64,000 nucleotides of DNA from Sphagnum compactum (Eukaryota; Bryophyta; Sphagnopsida; Sphagnales). Under the pieces are notes generated by a model that was not told where the DNA came from, ran no database searches, and was given only the letters and a program-made list of their open reading frames with translations. The stretch covers positions 25,472,213 through 25,536,212 of the forward strand of contig OZ234493.1 of assembly GCA_965153455.1 (NCBI GenBank). Reading direction: 5' to 3'. Shown here one piece after another: positions 1 through 11,481 of the stretch; positions within the stretch are counted from its first letter, which is position 1, and each line of letters opens with the position of its first letter. Both the position numbers and the translations under genes were made by a program.

Positions 1-428
1 GTCGCTAATTTTTTCTGTGATTCGTGCCACTGCCAAAGTCACTGGACCTTTGTTGGCACGAAGGAATGTTCTGTTGATTCAATTTGTGGGAGCTTGGGAC
101 TGGGTACTGGGGTTGACTCATAATTTATTTATATTTCGCATTTTCGCACCGCAAGACGAATTTGTATTATTTTTTCACAGTGGCCTGAAAATAATTAATT
201 TAGTGCGAACAGGGTATGCCACTACGGTAATTCCATTGACTAGCCAAAGCCAAGGTCTGGGGTCTTGGAAACTGGAGCTTTCTTCCTCTTCCAAAGCAGC
301 CAACAGCACCTGCAACAGGCCAACAGCAGTCCCTGGAGGACATAGAGAAGGAAGAAACAAGAACCTCCCAAGGCTGGCTTGCTTGCTGGCTGCAGTGAAC
401 TCAAGAGAGATTCACAAACCAACGCTCA
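1..428. other. Left flank, no gene recognised
   Basis: An open frame runs through from position 17, but this part shows no family resemblance and its base composition is that of AT-rich spacer up to about 240. I see no gene here. It could be promoter or leader DNA of the GC-rich frame that follows. Confidence 0.4.
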
Positions 429-712
429 TGGGAGGAGGAGGAGGAGGCGTCAAGAGCGTGGCCACTGCGTTGTCTCGTCTCACGGCTCTCTTGTTGCAGA
501 AGCGTAGCTGCGCTTCCTCTACCACCACCACCACCACCACCGGCGGCGGCGGCAGCAGGAGTACTAGTCCTGTTGCTCCTCCTCCCCTCATCGTCGTCTC
601 AGAAGAAACCCATACATTCTACTACATAAACATACTACCCAATACATTCACAGGAGAAGAGCACACCAGGGAGCTAGCTCCATGGGAAAGCTCTCCTATG
701 GCAGTTAACTAG
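429..712 (+). other. Unassigned GC-rich open frame, possible first exon
   Basis: An ATG at 429 opens a 94-codon frame ending in a stop at 710-712. It begins Met-(Gly)6-Val-Lys-Ser-Val-Ala and contains a run of seven threonines followed by four glycines. Residues 8-23 are basic and hydrophobic without acidic residues, as in a mitochondrial or plastid presequence, but I recognise no domain. The stretch is clearly richer in G and C than the DNA on either side, as the exons of the three certain genes are. It may be the first exon or leader of a gene whose other exons I cannot find, or simply a (CCA)n/(GGC)n simple-sequence island. Confidence 0.25.
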
Positions 713-1265
713 ATTCTTGCGTAATCAATTCTGACATTGATTTAAATATATTTGTAAAAACGTTTTGCACTAGTAAGTCATTTATTTACCTTTCAACTTT
801 GTAAAAGAAAGACTATTGTTGTGTAGACTATGCTTCCTTGTTCTCATAATTAAAATTTTGTTAAATTTTCACAATTTAAGACATTAAAGTTGTGTTCTAA
901 ATATAGGTGTATCATTTGAATGCTCTTGAAGGATCCTATAAACAATGTCCGATGTTCACCTACATACAATGCATTAAATCTATTCAGTTTTCTTTGTACA
1001 CCGAGCCAAATCAGTTGCCAAATGCCCACATGACCATATATTGAATCTAGGATTTGCCACAATATTCATTCCTTGGTCTCTCCAAAAAACATTCTTTTAG
1101 AAATAAGATATTCAAAACTTTGCACATATTGAAGTTATCTGTAAATTCATACCATGTTTCACCTTCCATCCCATGTTTCTTGCCTAGTTATTGGTTGTGA
1201 TTGTCCATAACGTCATCCAGACTATGGGTGAAACTGGAAACTAGGGAGCATAATTTAAAAGTGGG
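713..1265. other. AT-rich spacer
   Basis: Nothing recognisable on either strand. The only short frames lack any family signature. Confidence 0.5.
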
Positions 1266-1511
1266 TTGGCTGCCAGGGTAAGTTATTCCCTTTTAATTTT
1301 GAGAGATCTCAACAACTCAAGTGATATGGTTTCAACTTCAAGGCATGATTATGCTTTGTCAAGTGATGATCCAGCTTCTCTTCAAGGAGTGATGAGGAGC
1401 TCTTTGATGAGATGGAAGGAACACTCAATGGGGAAACATGTTATAGTTGCTATTGTCAATTCACGGGAGTTATTTTCTTGTAAAGAGCTAGAGTGGTTCC
1501 ATAATGTTTGA
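1266..1511 (+). other. Unassigned open frame, possible exon
   Basis: The last 65 codons or so of this frame, from about 1310 to the stop at 1509-1511, read like ordinary soluble protein: mixed charge, ending SCKELEWFHNV. A good 5' splice donor (CCAGG/GTAAGT) sits at about 1278, near the start of the frame, so a splice boundary may lie here. I do not recognise the family and can find no partner exons in the next kilobase. It could be a decayed exon or a chance frame. Confidence 0.2.
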
Positions 1512-2595
1512 ACCTACAGTGAACTTATTGAGTATTGAACAAATTTTCAGTGAAAATTCATGTAATTCAAAACCAAAACTTATAGGGGAATTTCGGCATG
1601 CTCTTGGTATCATTGAAAAGCCCTTGATGAGTTAATGAAGATGATTTGGAAATTTTTAGATGTGCAGTGCAGCAGATGTTGAGTTTTGAGTCAATTTTCA
1701 TCATTGAAAATTCAGTTACATTACGAAAACTGGTTTTGAAAGGGAAAATTAGTTGGGGAATTAGTTCACACTTGGGCAAATGACACCAGCTTTACTAGTT
1801 CATGTCAAACTGTGTTATCTAATATTCATCTTGTATGACAATTTTGTGTCAAGGGAGAACAAAAGCATTTGAAATGAAGGTAAATATTTGAAATGTTTGA
1901 TGAAAAAACACTAAAGCACCAAAACTGGAAAGGTTTTGCTTTACATGCTGCTCGATGAAATACCTTTCAGTCAAGTTTGGCTGTGATGTCAAGTGAGAAC
2001 CATGTTGCACCTGCAACCACTAGCTCTGTAAGGTCAAGGGACTCATCCCCATACAAACAGGCAATGTGTTAGAAACAGAAAGCAGCATCCACTTGAATCT
2101 CTCGTCTCTAGTCATAGGCTAGAACTTTACAATGACAGTTGATTGACATTGTTTCCCTGTTCACCTGATGGCTTCTCCTAAGTTCCTACTCTACAAATGA
2201 CCATACATGCATAAAATGAAGTGACCAGACTCAGGTCATAGGAGGGAGAAGTAATGCTATTGGTAATAATGAGATCAAAAAAATGCCCAATAGCTCCTTG
2301 GCCAAAATGTAATTTGACACTCTGAAAGTAAGCTTTACAATGTCAGAACCCACCCAAGAATCGAGAATCCCCTTTCATCAACTATTTAAAGGTTTAAGCA
2401 TACAGTAAAGAGTTTGCAAATGCAGAAGAAAATCCCTAACAAGTTTGTGATAAAAATCATCACACATGAGGTGCATCCTAGCCCTGAATGCCTACAGAAA
2501 TTCTCTGCATGGAGCACTAAGAAGATGCCACAATGTCTGCAGTTGCTGCCATGTCTACAGATGCTGAAAAAAGAGGACAGTGACACATTTTAAGC
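1512..2595. other. 3' flank of the AP-2 sigma gene, no other gene
   Basis: AT-rich DNA lying 3' of the minus-strand AP-2 sigma gene; the part nearest 2595 must include its 3' UTR. I see no other coding exon and no clear repeat. Confidence 0.45.
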
Positions 2596-4795
2596 CTACT
2601 CTTGTCGCTCGAGCTCACCCATTCTTTCAATGATGGCCTGCATATCAGCAAACAAGCCATTACTCAAGAGCACAACTAAGAATTCTCAGATGAGTCCTGG
2701 ATTTTTCCTATTAGTGAGATGCTTGCAACAGAAGCATTAATGTCTCTCATCCATCATACATCCAAATAAGCTATTAAACAAGGTAATCAATAGCTGAGCT
2801 ATGTTTCTCTGCAGGCCTGTTGGAGAAATATATGATGGGTGCATAATAATATTGTCTCTAAAGATCTGAAACCAATATGTTTCAGCAACACAGAGAATGG
2901 AAACTGCAGATAAAGCACAAAAACCAAGCAACAGCTTTTCACCTTTTTGCTTGTCTCTTGCAGCTCACCTGCAAGAATGAACTCATCCAAAATAAGATAG
3001 ACCTGCAAAAGAGATCACGACTATGCTTAGATGTTGAAACAGGGCCCTGCATAACAGGGCAAAACAGAAACTTGAAATCAGCAATTAGGGTAATTTAAAA
3101 CTGCTGTCAAGAAGCAATGCCTTGGTTTTAGCAGAGAAACATAGGTGGGTGAAAGAGGAAGTGGTGAATGAGTCAGTTTACCTTGTGAAAATTGAAGACC
3201 AAATCTAGCTCACATACATTGCTGAAGAAATGGTCAAGAATTTCCACAAACAAGTGTATACTTTCAAGATACACAAGCTCATTATCAGTGATGTCAACAC
3301 ACATGGAGAAGAAGAGGCCTGCATATCGCCTGTATATTACCTTGTGTGTCCGAAACTGTGGGACATGAATATATCCACCATCAAGAAAGACCAAGATCAG
3401 ACCGAACAATGATAGCCAAAGATCCATGACTGAGAATCTCTTCACTACTATGCTATAGGTACTGCTACCTTTTGGAGCTGTGGCTATATAAGTCTTTGTA
3501 GCACTGTAATTTTGGGGACGTATACCAAGGCTACTTTTACTATAGGTTGCTTCTACAGTGGAGTTCCTATGGGGTTCAATTTGACCAACACTGCTACAAC
3601 TCAAGAGCAGACAAGTTGAGCCATTGAAAATGAACTGAGAGATTTACATCAAACTGGTAAAACTTGCTACATGTGCCTCTGGTTTACCAAAACAATCTCA
3701 CCAAAGAAAGCTTATTGTTGTATGGCCCAAACAGAACAGAAAAAGGAAGAAGAAGAAGAGGAGGAGAAGGAAACCTCTACAAAGTTTGTGAACTTGGGAT
3801 CTCTGTTGACTACCAATCGATGCACCTGCAATCAATTCACAGTCACATGTAGAGTTGTTTAGCAATCAGGACTAGAATTTCCAACTGCATCGAAAGAACA
3901 TCAGCCCATACAAATCCAACTCTATGTCTTACATGCGTTAAAGCCTAGAATTCACTGAGGATGAGGGAATGCTGTGGTTATAGAGCACCAAGGATCTCAA
4001 GTTCTTTCATGTCCTCTGAAGACATACTTCAGATGCTACATTCAAGAAACTCAGGAAGCTTTTTCCACCACTGAGGATGAGGGAATACTGTGGCATAAAG
4101 AGCACCATGGATCTCCAGTTCTTTCATGTCCTCTGAAGACATACTTCAGATGCTACATTCAAGAAACTCGGGGAGAGTATTCAACCTGAGAAAAAGCATA
4201 GTTGAAAACAAAGCTGTCTTACTTCTTCCGTTTGGAAACGACAGAGAAACACAAAGTGCTCAGAGTTGATCATTTTCTTTTGGTCTTAGGTCCAAAGAGA
4301 AAGAGAAAAGAGAAAAGAGAAAGAAGTACCTCGAATTCAAGCTTGTGCTTCTCGGAGTCCTCCAATGGAATGTAATATTTAGCAAGCCGAGTTTTTCCCT
4401 GCCGATTCTGCAGCAAGATGAACCGAATCTGCTTCCGTGACACAAATACCCCCGATTCATCATCGACTGTACGCAGCAGAAACACGCACTGCCTATATAT
4501 ACAAGAATGTCTTCTTGTTCTTCAGCAAGGAAGTTTGCAAAACAACAACTTCCTCGTAGAAACATTCTTCGAAATCAAACCTTCTTCGTAAAAAACTTCC
4601 CAAGTGCATAAAGAAAAAACAAGCATCGGTAAAAAGACACATCAGAAGTGCACCAAGACAGACAAAAAAACACAGCTATCATATTACAGACTTGCTGTCC
4701 TCGTCTCAAAATGGAAGGAAAAAAGGTCCAGAGCTTCTTCACTTCAAACAAGGATGGATTTAGAATTTCATTGAAAAAACAGGAATTATTACCAT
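2596..4795 (-). CDS. AP2S: AP-2 complex subunit sigma, complete six-exon gene
   Basis: Small sigma subunit of the AP-2 clathrin adaptor. In the family it sits in the AP-2 core at the plasma membrane and helps bind dileucine cargo signals during endocytosis. Coding exons on the minus strand are 4793-4795 (ATG only), 4330-4428, 3775-3825, 3182-3355, 2943-3002 and 2596-2637. They sum to 429 bases, giving 142 aa and a stop, the usual length for the family. Every intron is GT-AG and in phase 0. Visible family signatures are [19 protein letters not shown] (residues 2-20), [17 protein letters not shown] (35-51), [19 protein letters not shown] (57-75), a helix rich in [21 protein letters not shown] (to 109), [19 protein letters not shown] (111-129) and the terminal [13 protein letters not shown]. 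The start is the ATG directly before a GTAATA donor, because the protein must begin Met-Ile-Arg and no ATG lies in the second exon. No break or missing residue was seen. Confidence 0.97.
3953..4184. repeat. Two tandem 116-bp copies inside AP-2 sigma intron 2
   Basis: The sequence from CACTGAGGATGAGGGAAT at 3953 repeats from 4069 with few differences, a period of 116 bp. Both copies lie wholly within intron 2 (3826-4329), so the duplication does not touch coding sequence. Confidence 0.85.
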
Positions 4796-5410
4796 GATGA
4801 CGAGCACACCAGCGTGCACAGATTTTTCCAAAGCTTCGGCTGGAAATGTTGCTCTCTCCTCGTGCAGATCTGCGCAGCTACAACGCACTTCCAGAAACAA
4901 TAATACGGTAGTCTCTCCCACGAGAAGACAGACAGGGGGGAAGCTCAACTTATGGATCCATGAAATATTCATCCAAGTGCCCTCCTCATCCATCCACAGC
5001 TAGATTATTTGTATCCATCCACGAATGGATCCCTGAAATATTCATCCAAGTACACTCCTCATCTCCCCACTCATGAATGATTTTCATCCATCCACTTATG
5101 GATCCGTGCAATATTCATCCAAGTAACCTCTTCATCTATCCACTGATGGATGATTTGCATCCATCCACTTATCGATCTGTGGAATATTCATCCCAAGTGC
5201 TCTCCTCATCCAGTTATTGATTTTTCCCCACAAGCGAAAAAAAAAAACACAAATGTTTCTGAAAGTAAATGCGTAAGGGGAAAGCCTCCACCTATGGATC
5301 CATGATATATTCATCCAAGTAACCTCCTCATCCATCCACAGATTTTCCCCAACAAGCAAAGAAAAATACAAATGTCTCTGAAATTGTGCAAATCTGACAA
5401 ACAAAGAAGA
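4796..5410 (-). promoter_or_regulatory. 5' leader and promoter region of AP-2 sigma, with 73-bp tandem repeats
   Basis: The leader of the minus-strand AP-2 sigma gene must start in this interval. The first about 150 bases (4796-4940) are GC-richer and repeat-free. Beyond them come about five copies of a 73-bp unit, with the motif ATGGATCC(A/C/G)TG followed by AATATTCATCC starting at 4952, 5025, 5098 and 5171, and a displaced copy at 5294. Several ATGs on the transcript strand fall in the repeats. I could not pick a TATA box or transcription start with confidence. Confidence 0.5.
4952..5345. repeat. 73-bp tandem repeat array, about five copies
   Basis: Four copies start 73 bases apart (4952, 5025, 5098, 5171). 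A fifth at 5294 follows after an intervening stretch that contains an A-rich tract. Each unit holds TATTCATCCAAGT and CCTC(C/T)TCATC followed by CATCCAC. Confidence 0.85.
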
Positions 5411-5564
5411 ACGACCAAAAAACTGGCTTTCAAAATGTGGTAATTCCTAAGAAGAAAGCCCCAAAAATGGCTTCTAAGATATGGTAATTCTCAAAATGAC
5501 CAAAAAATTGGCTTCTAAAATATGGTCAAATTTCTATGAAACACCGCCCCCCCCCCCCCCAAAA
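5411..5564. repeat. Short imperfect direct repeats and a poly-C tract
   Basis: Three imperfect units of about 45 bp share the pattern TGGCTT(T/C)(C/T)AA followed by ATGTGGTAATTC or ATATGGTAATTC. They are followed by a run of 14 C at 5547-5560. Confidence 0.6.
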
Positions 5565-7097
5565 GCCTACTGAGAAATGAGGTAGGTTTCAAAATGACCC
5601 TAAAAATTACTTCTTTCGAAATGTGGGCACAGGGTACAAAAGTTATCCCAAAAGTGACCCTGCTTTCATCCCTCAACCCCTCTTTCAACCCCTCATGATG
5701 AAAAATGGAGCAGGGCTTCAAGCCGAGTTTCAAGTTGAATCCCTTAGGGTATTGCTCAGAGTCATACCCTATTTGAATCTCATTCATCCATTCTCTCTTG
5801 ACTGAGAATCGGTCATCTGAAAGCTTGATATCCTATAATGATATTAAAAATTTACAAGGTCAAGATTTTTTTAATTAATATTTTCTTTTATTACATTCAA
5901 CCGTCACTTTAATAAAAATTTATTAAATCTCAGTATAAAATGCTGAAACTCAGCATTTAATGCACAAGATCCGAGAGTAATTATCATAGTTGTACAAGTA
6001 GGAGCAATGAAAATGTATGTAGCTGCACTAGAGACGCTCACGAAATAAAAACCGGGTAAAACTCAGTTTATGGCAAAATTAATGATTTTTCTAAGTTTCA
6101 TCCATTGAATGCTCATTTGTGAAAATTACCTTTGAATATTGACAAGACTGAAATGTGTGAGACTCAACACAATGAAACCTTGCCCAAGTCTTTTTAGATA
6201 TAATTTTTTAAATAAATGAAAAAATCAGGCAGGCAGGCCTTGTAAAGACTCCTGAAACCCAAACTCGATGGGTTTTAAGAAAACTTGAGAATCACCTAAC
6301 ACTGGTTTTTTGGTGGTGAATTTTTGCATAATAATGAATTTTCTTTAAACAGACCCAAAAAAGTGAAAGAATGAATTTTTGAGATGTTAGTAGTTATTAA
6401 CAATTAAAATATAAGAAATGTTCACAAAAACTAAGCTCACAATTCTTTACAATAACACTTGGTGAACATTATTCCTAAATGTGGACAAAAGGAAATATAC
6501 ATGACTCTTTAATCTGTAATCTTTTTCCCGTGTTAGTTGCATATATATAAACATCCAGTTATGCATCCGGATAGTTGCCATATATGGATGAATCTATATT
6601 TGGAATTTTTCAAGTTTTAGATATTCGATAGTATACACCATTGTGGAATGTATCTATGTACACATCTAATGTGTAAATGTATCCGGTTCATTAACCTTTA
6701 ATATATAATCGTATTCGGCCCATTAGGGTTTTGAAAATGTTGAATTTGAATTTAAGGTTTAGTTTGTTTAGGGTTTATGACTAAAACCCATTTCATTTTC
6801 CTTTTAACAATGCTTTGCTTTGGATCTTTGCGCTTTTTGCACATCATGATGATGTTCAAAACTCAACATGAATTTAGATTTTAAGCTTGTAAATTTCATC
6901 AAACTTTTTTTGTAAGTCCATTTATGCACTTTGGAAGTTTGCGCTTCCAGTTTTTGTTTAAATTCATTGTTTGAGCTTTCCTTCTTCTTGTAACATTGGT
7001 TACAACTCTTTCAAAGAGTTTGCTATGAAAGTTTGCTACATGAGAGCTTGGTGGTTAGTTAGGTGTTTTTTTTAATGTGAAAGATTAGTGTTCTATC
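5565..7097. other. AT-rich spacer
   Basis: No gene, RNA or convincing repeat recognised. Short frames are unrelated to any family I know. Confidence 0.5.
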
Positions 7098-7830
7098 ACG
7101 GATGTCAATGCCATGGAGTTTGTTCATTTGAATGTTGATCCATGATTTGTAATAAACTTGCACCTAATATTTAAATTTAGTTTCAATTCATTTTTAATTA
7201 GTTTTAAATTAAATATTAATTCATTTATTGACTCTTAATTCACTTCCAATCGACTCTTAATTTATTCTTAGTTAAATCTTAGTTCACTTTTAATTAGTTC
7301 TTAATTCATTTTTAATTAATTATCAATTCATTCTTAATTCACTTTTAATTAATTTTTAGTTCATTTCCAATTAACTTTTAGTTAGTTTTTAGTTCATTTT
7401 TAATTAACTCTTAGGTTTTTTTTAATTGAGTCTTAGTTCACTCGTAGTTCATACCTGGGGCACACATGGATGCACATGGGCACATATTGGTGAACATGGG
7501 CACATGTAGATTGGATGCTTGAGAAACTTCTTTGAACTAGGTGCCCAATGGGTATAAATAGAGGTAAGACTTCTCATTACCTTTAATTTGTTCAACATCA
7601 ATTTTCGATACGTTTTCTTGTCATAACTTTTTTTTTCTTTGCAATAAAATATTGTTGGATTCTTATTTCACACATTTCATGTTTTTCTTGTTTTTTTGTT
7701 TCATGATCTAAATTTGGAACTAAATTTTTCCCCGTTTTCAATTTATTATAAAATCTTGTAAACTTGGTTGTTTTTGTGCTTATGACATGTTTAACAATGT
7801 CAAAAGCTTTGGGCCTTTGCAATTCCTTTT
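7098..7830 (+). repeat. Dispersed repeat R, copy 1, promoter-like (LTR or transposon 5' end)
   Basis: This segment matches 43937-44560 in the same orientation. Shared parts are the start (CCATGGAGTT, TTCAT, GAATGTT), a long degenerate field of TTAATTCA/TTAGTTCA words, an ACATGGGC(C)ACAT stretch, a TATA-like box (GGGTATAAATA; 7551-7560 here), GTTCAACAT, TTTTCTTGTCATAAC and an AATAAA (7643-7648) about 90 bp after the TATA box. TATA followed by AATAAA is how U3-R-U5 of an LTR looks. It also lies 0.5-1.2 kb upstream of the dead hAT gene and could be that element's promoter. Terminal TG/CA and target duplications were not found. Confidence 0.6.
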
Positions 7831-8375
7831 GCAAGAGATTGTTCTGTGCTTCTGCTTCCAAGTAAGAATTACGAAGTAAGAACTTTATGTTTCATGATCG
7901 TTTTTTGCTTACAGTTTTTTGTTTTCTTGTTTGGCATTTTGTTGTTTGGTGAATCGTGAAGAAGGATTATGTGTGTTTCTTGAATCTTAGGAAAATGTTG
8001 TTCAATGAATGTAAAGGAAAGGTTTTTTGTTAGTGTTCTATGTTTTATTTGTGTGCGTTGTTGTTGGAAAAACTAAGACCTATGTTGAATTTTTATTATA
8101 GTTTGACAACTTACTAATGAATTGCAGAAGTATTCGTCTATGTTTTGGTTGTTAGTTTTTTTAATATTTGGTGTCGCCAACTATTTAACATTCGTTGAGT
8201 GTTTAGCACTCTTTGCATTGATGTGTTTTTTTATTCAACGATCTTCTGCAACAATGTAACTACCAGCAGAGGTAAGTTTTCAACTTCATCAATTCCCATT
8301 TTATTTTTCTTGAGGTTTAAAGTATTATTCTTGTCTTGGTTAGTGCATTGTTTGTGTTTTTGTGTTTAGGTTACA
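7831..8375. other. Spacer between repeat R and the hAT remnant
   Basis: T-rich DNA that may hold leader exons or introns of the hAT gene: TGTGTTTAG, an acceptor-like sequence, stands a few bases before its first ATG at 8376. Nothing else recognised. Confidence 0.35.
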
Positions 8376-10740
8376 ATGGTTGAAAAAAAGGAAAGTTATT
8401 ATGAAGAGAATGTGGGTGGAGTTGATGAAAATACTCCATCAACTTCCCTTGCTCATATGCCATCTACCCCTCTTCATATGCCATCTTCATCCATCTCAAA
8501 TGTTGAGAATGTGCATGTGTAAGCTTTTAACATGTCAAATGTTGATGTTTCAAAACTCACTAATGTAAAAGCACAAGCTATGGCTTGGAAACCTCATAGC
8601 TTTTTGTCTATATGCTGGGGAGTTTTTGTTGTCAATGATGGTTTGTTGGTGGATTTGGTGAAACCACAAATGTTGCAGTGCATAATTTGTAGATTTGAGC
8701 AAGCATCTATTGATGTTTTGGCTCAAATATTTATGTTTTCCAAACATTTAATTAAGTATAGCAATGTAAGTGGTATTACTCCTATGACTATTCATGTGCA
8801 AATTGCACATCTAAGGTTGTTTTCTCAAAGGAAACATCAACTCAATGATAAGGTGGCAAAACCTACTATTCATGTTCAACAATCAGGGAAGAAAATAACA
8901 ATTCCATTTGGTTATATAATTATTTCATGTTTGGTGCCACAAACCTTTACAAATAATCTAATGAACACTAGCAACAATTTTTGGAGGATTTGGTCTTATA
9001 TATTTGCAAGGCTTACAAGCCCTTGTTTACTTGCAAAAATGTTTGGCATCATAGGTTAGTTTTATGCCAATGCCCCCATGTTTTATTTCTTTCTCAATTT
9101 TCTCTCGTGGAAAAAATGTTGCAAGCCATGGTTAAAAAAGACCATGGAACATGTTTTGTTGAATCTTGCATTTGCAATAGTGGTTTTTGCTAGTTTTGAT
9201 TTATGGATGTCTTATGATGGTGTGGATATTTTTTCTCTAGTTATCAATTTCCAAAGTGACACCTAGGTGCCCATGCATGTTACTATGGGGTTTTGAGGTG
9301 AATGGGACAACTATACAAGAGTCCAAGGCTGTCCAACTACGTATTATATTGGATAGATTTGGTCTATTACATCAAATAATTGCATTTGTAAATATGAAAG
9401 CATGAATAGTTTTGTTATGGTAGTAGCTGTGCATTCCATCATTAATTGTGAATCCCTAAATATTCTTAAGCATTAGGAGGGCACATGCTTTGGGCATGTG
9501 ACGTCCAAGGCTTGTCAGTATTCGACAAATGATGAAAAAATTTCCATTGGGTTGAAAATGTCAATGTCAAAGAAACTCATAGTGGTTTACAAAAAACCAT
9601 TACATGGACCAAAAAGTCCAAAAAAGGAAAGCAAGAATGGAAATGGGCTTGTTCTGAAAGTGGGATGTGACATTGAAAATTAAAGACCCATGTGAAAACC
9701 ATATTTGCTAACAAGGTCATCATGTTTGAAAAAACCCTTGAGTTTATGAATGCCATATTTCTTTGTTATGGCATGCAGAATTCTATTGTTTTACATCAAA
9801 TAATACCTAAAGCCCAAGTGTGGGTTATTGTTGAAGCAATCACCTCTACCTTGGATCATGTTGTATCAACTTGTGTGATGAATCAAAGTAGGGGCCACTA
9901 GTTGTCGTCAAATGCATTGACAATAACCATTACCTTTACTATGGAAACGAAAGTTGCACTATTAGAGCTTTTTACTAAGCTTAAAATCTTTGATTCGTTT
10001 AAAGTAGAGATTCGTCTTTTGCCCAAGAATATGTGGTTGGAGGTGATAAAAGTAATCAAACCTTTTTTGGTGTTTTTGAAGTCTTTTGATGCGAGGTAGG
10101 CTCACAACATGATCCATGCTTCAAGGCTTTGCGCATAGTGGAAAACTTGGTGGGGCGCATGAATGTAATTCGATTGGCAGCTAAATATGATGTCAAGGTG
10201 GTTGTTCCTCATTTGATGGTATGTTTTGATTAGCTAAACCCTGTTGCTAGTACATTTGTTATTGCAACAATTGATGCTGCAGGAGCAGAACTTGAAGAAA
10301 ACATGTTTGGTGTGGGGGCCTCAATTGAAATCTTTTTGAGCACTAGTCATTGGAGAATTATCTTTGTTCAGGAGACTTTCTATTTCCTCATCTACAAGTG
10401 CAGATCCACTAGCTTGGTGACAAATGCATGAGGGCCGGTTTCCAAATGTGAGTTTCTTTGCAAAACAAATTATTGGAATCCTGGGGTTCATAGATAAAAA
10501 CTGAATGGGTTTTCAATCTTGCTGGGGTGGTGACAATTATAAAGTGCTAACGCTTGCAAGTGAAGATCATGGACCAGATTATTGATATGGTGAAAAATTG
10601 GCTTGATGACCCGCGTGCCAATTGCAAGCCAAATTCAAACTTTAAGCAATACTTGAACACAAAATAGTCTTTGGCAAAAGAGAACTATAATTTAATTAAA
10701 GGACATAACTTTTTGAAGAAGTGAAGGTTGATGGTGATTA
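8376..10740 (+). pseudogene. hAT-superfamily transposase, broken by stops and frameshifts
   Basis: A transposase-like reading can be followed through several frames. It opens at ATG 8376; the same frame continues to 9059 with an in-frame stop near 8520. A Trp followed by a Cys-Ile-Ile-Cys-Arg pair (8600-8700) resembles a BED-type DNA-binding finger. From 9080 to 9265 the frame shifts, then gives TMEHVLLNL and FASFDLWMS, like the catalytic-core entry of plant hATs. Further pieces are at 9498-9901. At 10395-10480 ADPLAW, QMHEGRFPNVSFFAKQII is the C-terminal dimerisation region, followed by VFNLAGVV and KNWLDDPRANCKPNSNF up to about 10640. Roughly one break per 200 bases: it cannot make an active protein. 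Terminal inverted repeats and an 8-bp target duplication were not found. Superfamily call firm, boundaries approximate. Confidence 0.75.
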
Positions 10741-11079
10741 ATTTTGTGGGGCTAGGAGGGGTGGAGAAATTGGGTTGAGTTTTTTAGAATTCAGGTTTGA
10801 TTCCCCCACAAGTTACTTTCATTTTGTTTGAATTTGTTCATGTTGCTTTTGTTATGAAAAGCTAGGCTATTGTTGTGGGTTTTTAACTAAGCACTAAAAT
10901 TGAAATTTTGATCTGCATATCTTTTGTGCATATCCACCATGTTTTGAAATTTGAAAAATGGCATATACATAACCGGCAAAGGAATTTTTAAGAAAATAAA
11001 TGTGTAACCAGCTATTGTAATAAAATGATTTTTTTTTGGGAATATATATCCTTGTTTGTTTAAAAAAAGAAAAAAAAAC
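10741..11079. other. AT-rich spacer
   Basis: Nothing recognised apart from a T-tract and an A-tract near 11025-11078. Confidence 0.45.
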
Positions 11080-11271
11080 TTTATTGATATTCACAGGATA
11101 GGTATAAAACTTGATAACCGGACAACACTAGTCTCTTCCATACAAGCAGAGCCAATAAAGGCTTCTAGAATGTGGTACCTAGTTATTCTTCAGACCATAG
11201 GAACAATAATTAAAATGTTTCCAGAATGTGTACCTAGGCTGGCTTCCTTCAGACACAAGGTTTTTAAACTT
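11080..11271 (-). other. Possible terminal exon and poly(A) signal of an unknown minus-strand gene
   Basis: On the minus strand a good acceptor (CTTTTGCAG) at 11272 opens a 30-codon frame, KFKNLVSEGSQPRYTFWKHF then NYCSYGLKNN, ending in TAG at 11179-11181. An AATAAA (minus strand, 11080-11085) lies about 95 bases downstream. Acceptor, protein-like reading, stop and poly(A) signal together look like a last exon. I do not recognise the protein and could not find its upstream exons; the MITE at 11482 may sit in the preceding intron. An open frame at 12940-13332 on the same strand is a possible partner. Confidence 0.3.
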
Positions 11272-11481
11272 CTGCAAAAGAAGAAACAGAAGCTGTTAGG
11301 GCACACCTTTGCATTGATTAGTTGCACCTTCAGCCCAACACTACTCACCCTTAAACATGCAAAATTGGACAATATAATAAAGTCTTAAATTTCACCAAAT
11401 GGGCCAATCACCAGAGCCAGCGAATCATCTAAAGGAGTCATATTCTTTCATTGCCCCTTTTCAAGATAGGTAAATTGTATA

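Noticed and set aside
17-428. Extension of the 429-712 frame upstream to an ATG at 17
   Set aside because: The upstream part has spacer composition and no protein-like features.
3173-3604. Continuous 143-codon minus-strand frame
   Set aside because: Only its middle part (3182-3355) is coding, as AP-2 sigma exon 4. The rest is read-through into the introns on both sides; the match to its 142-aa family ends exactly at the splice sites.
4796-4993. In-frame upstream ATG giving AP-2 sigma a 66-residue N-terminal extension
   Set aside because: The family starts Met-Ile-Arg and has 142 residues. The extension is made of tandem-repeat leader sequence.
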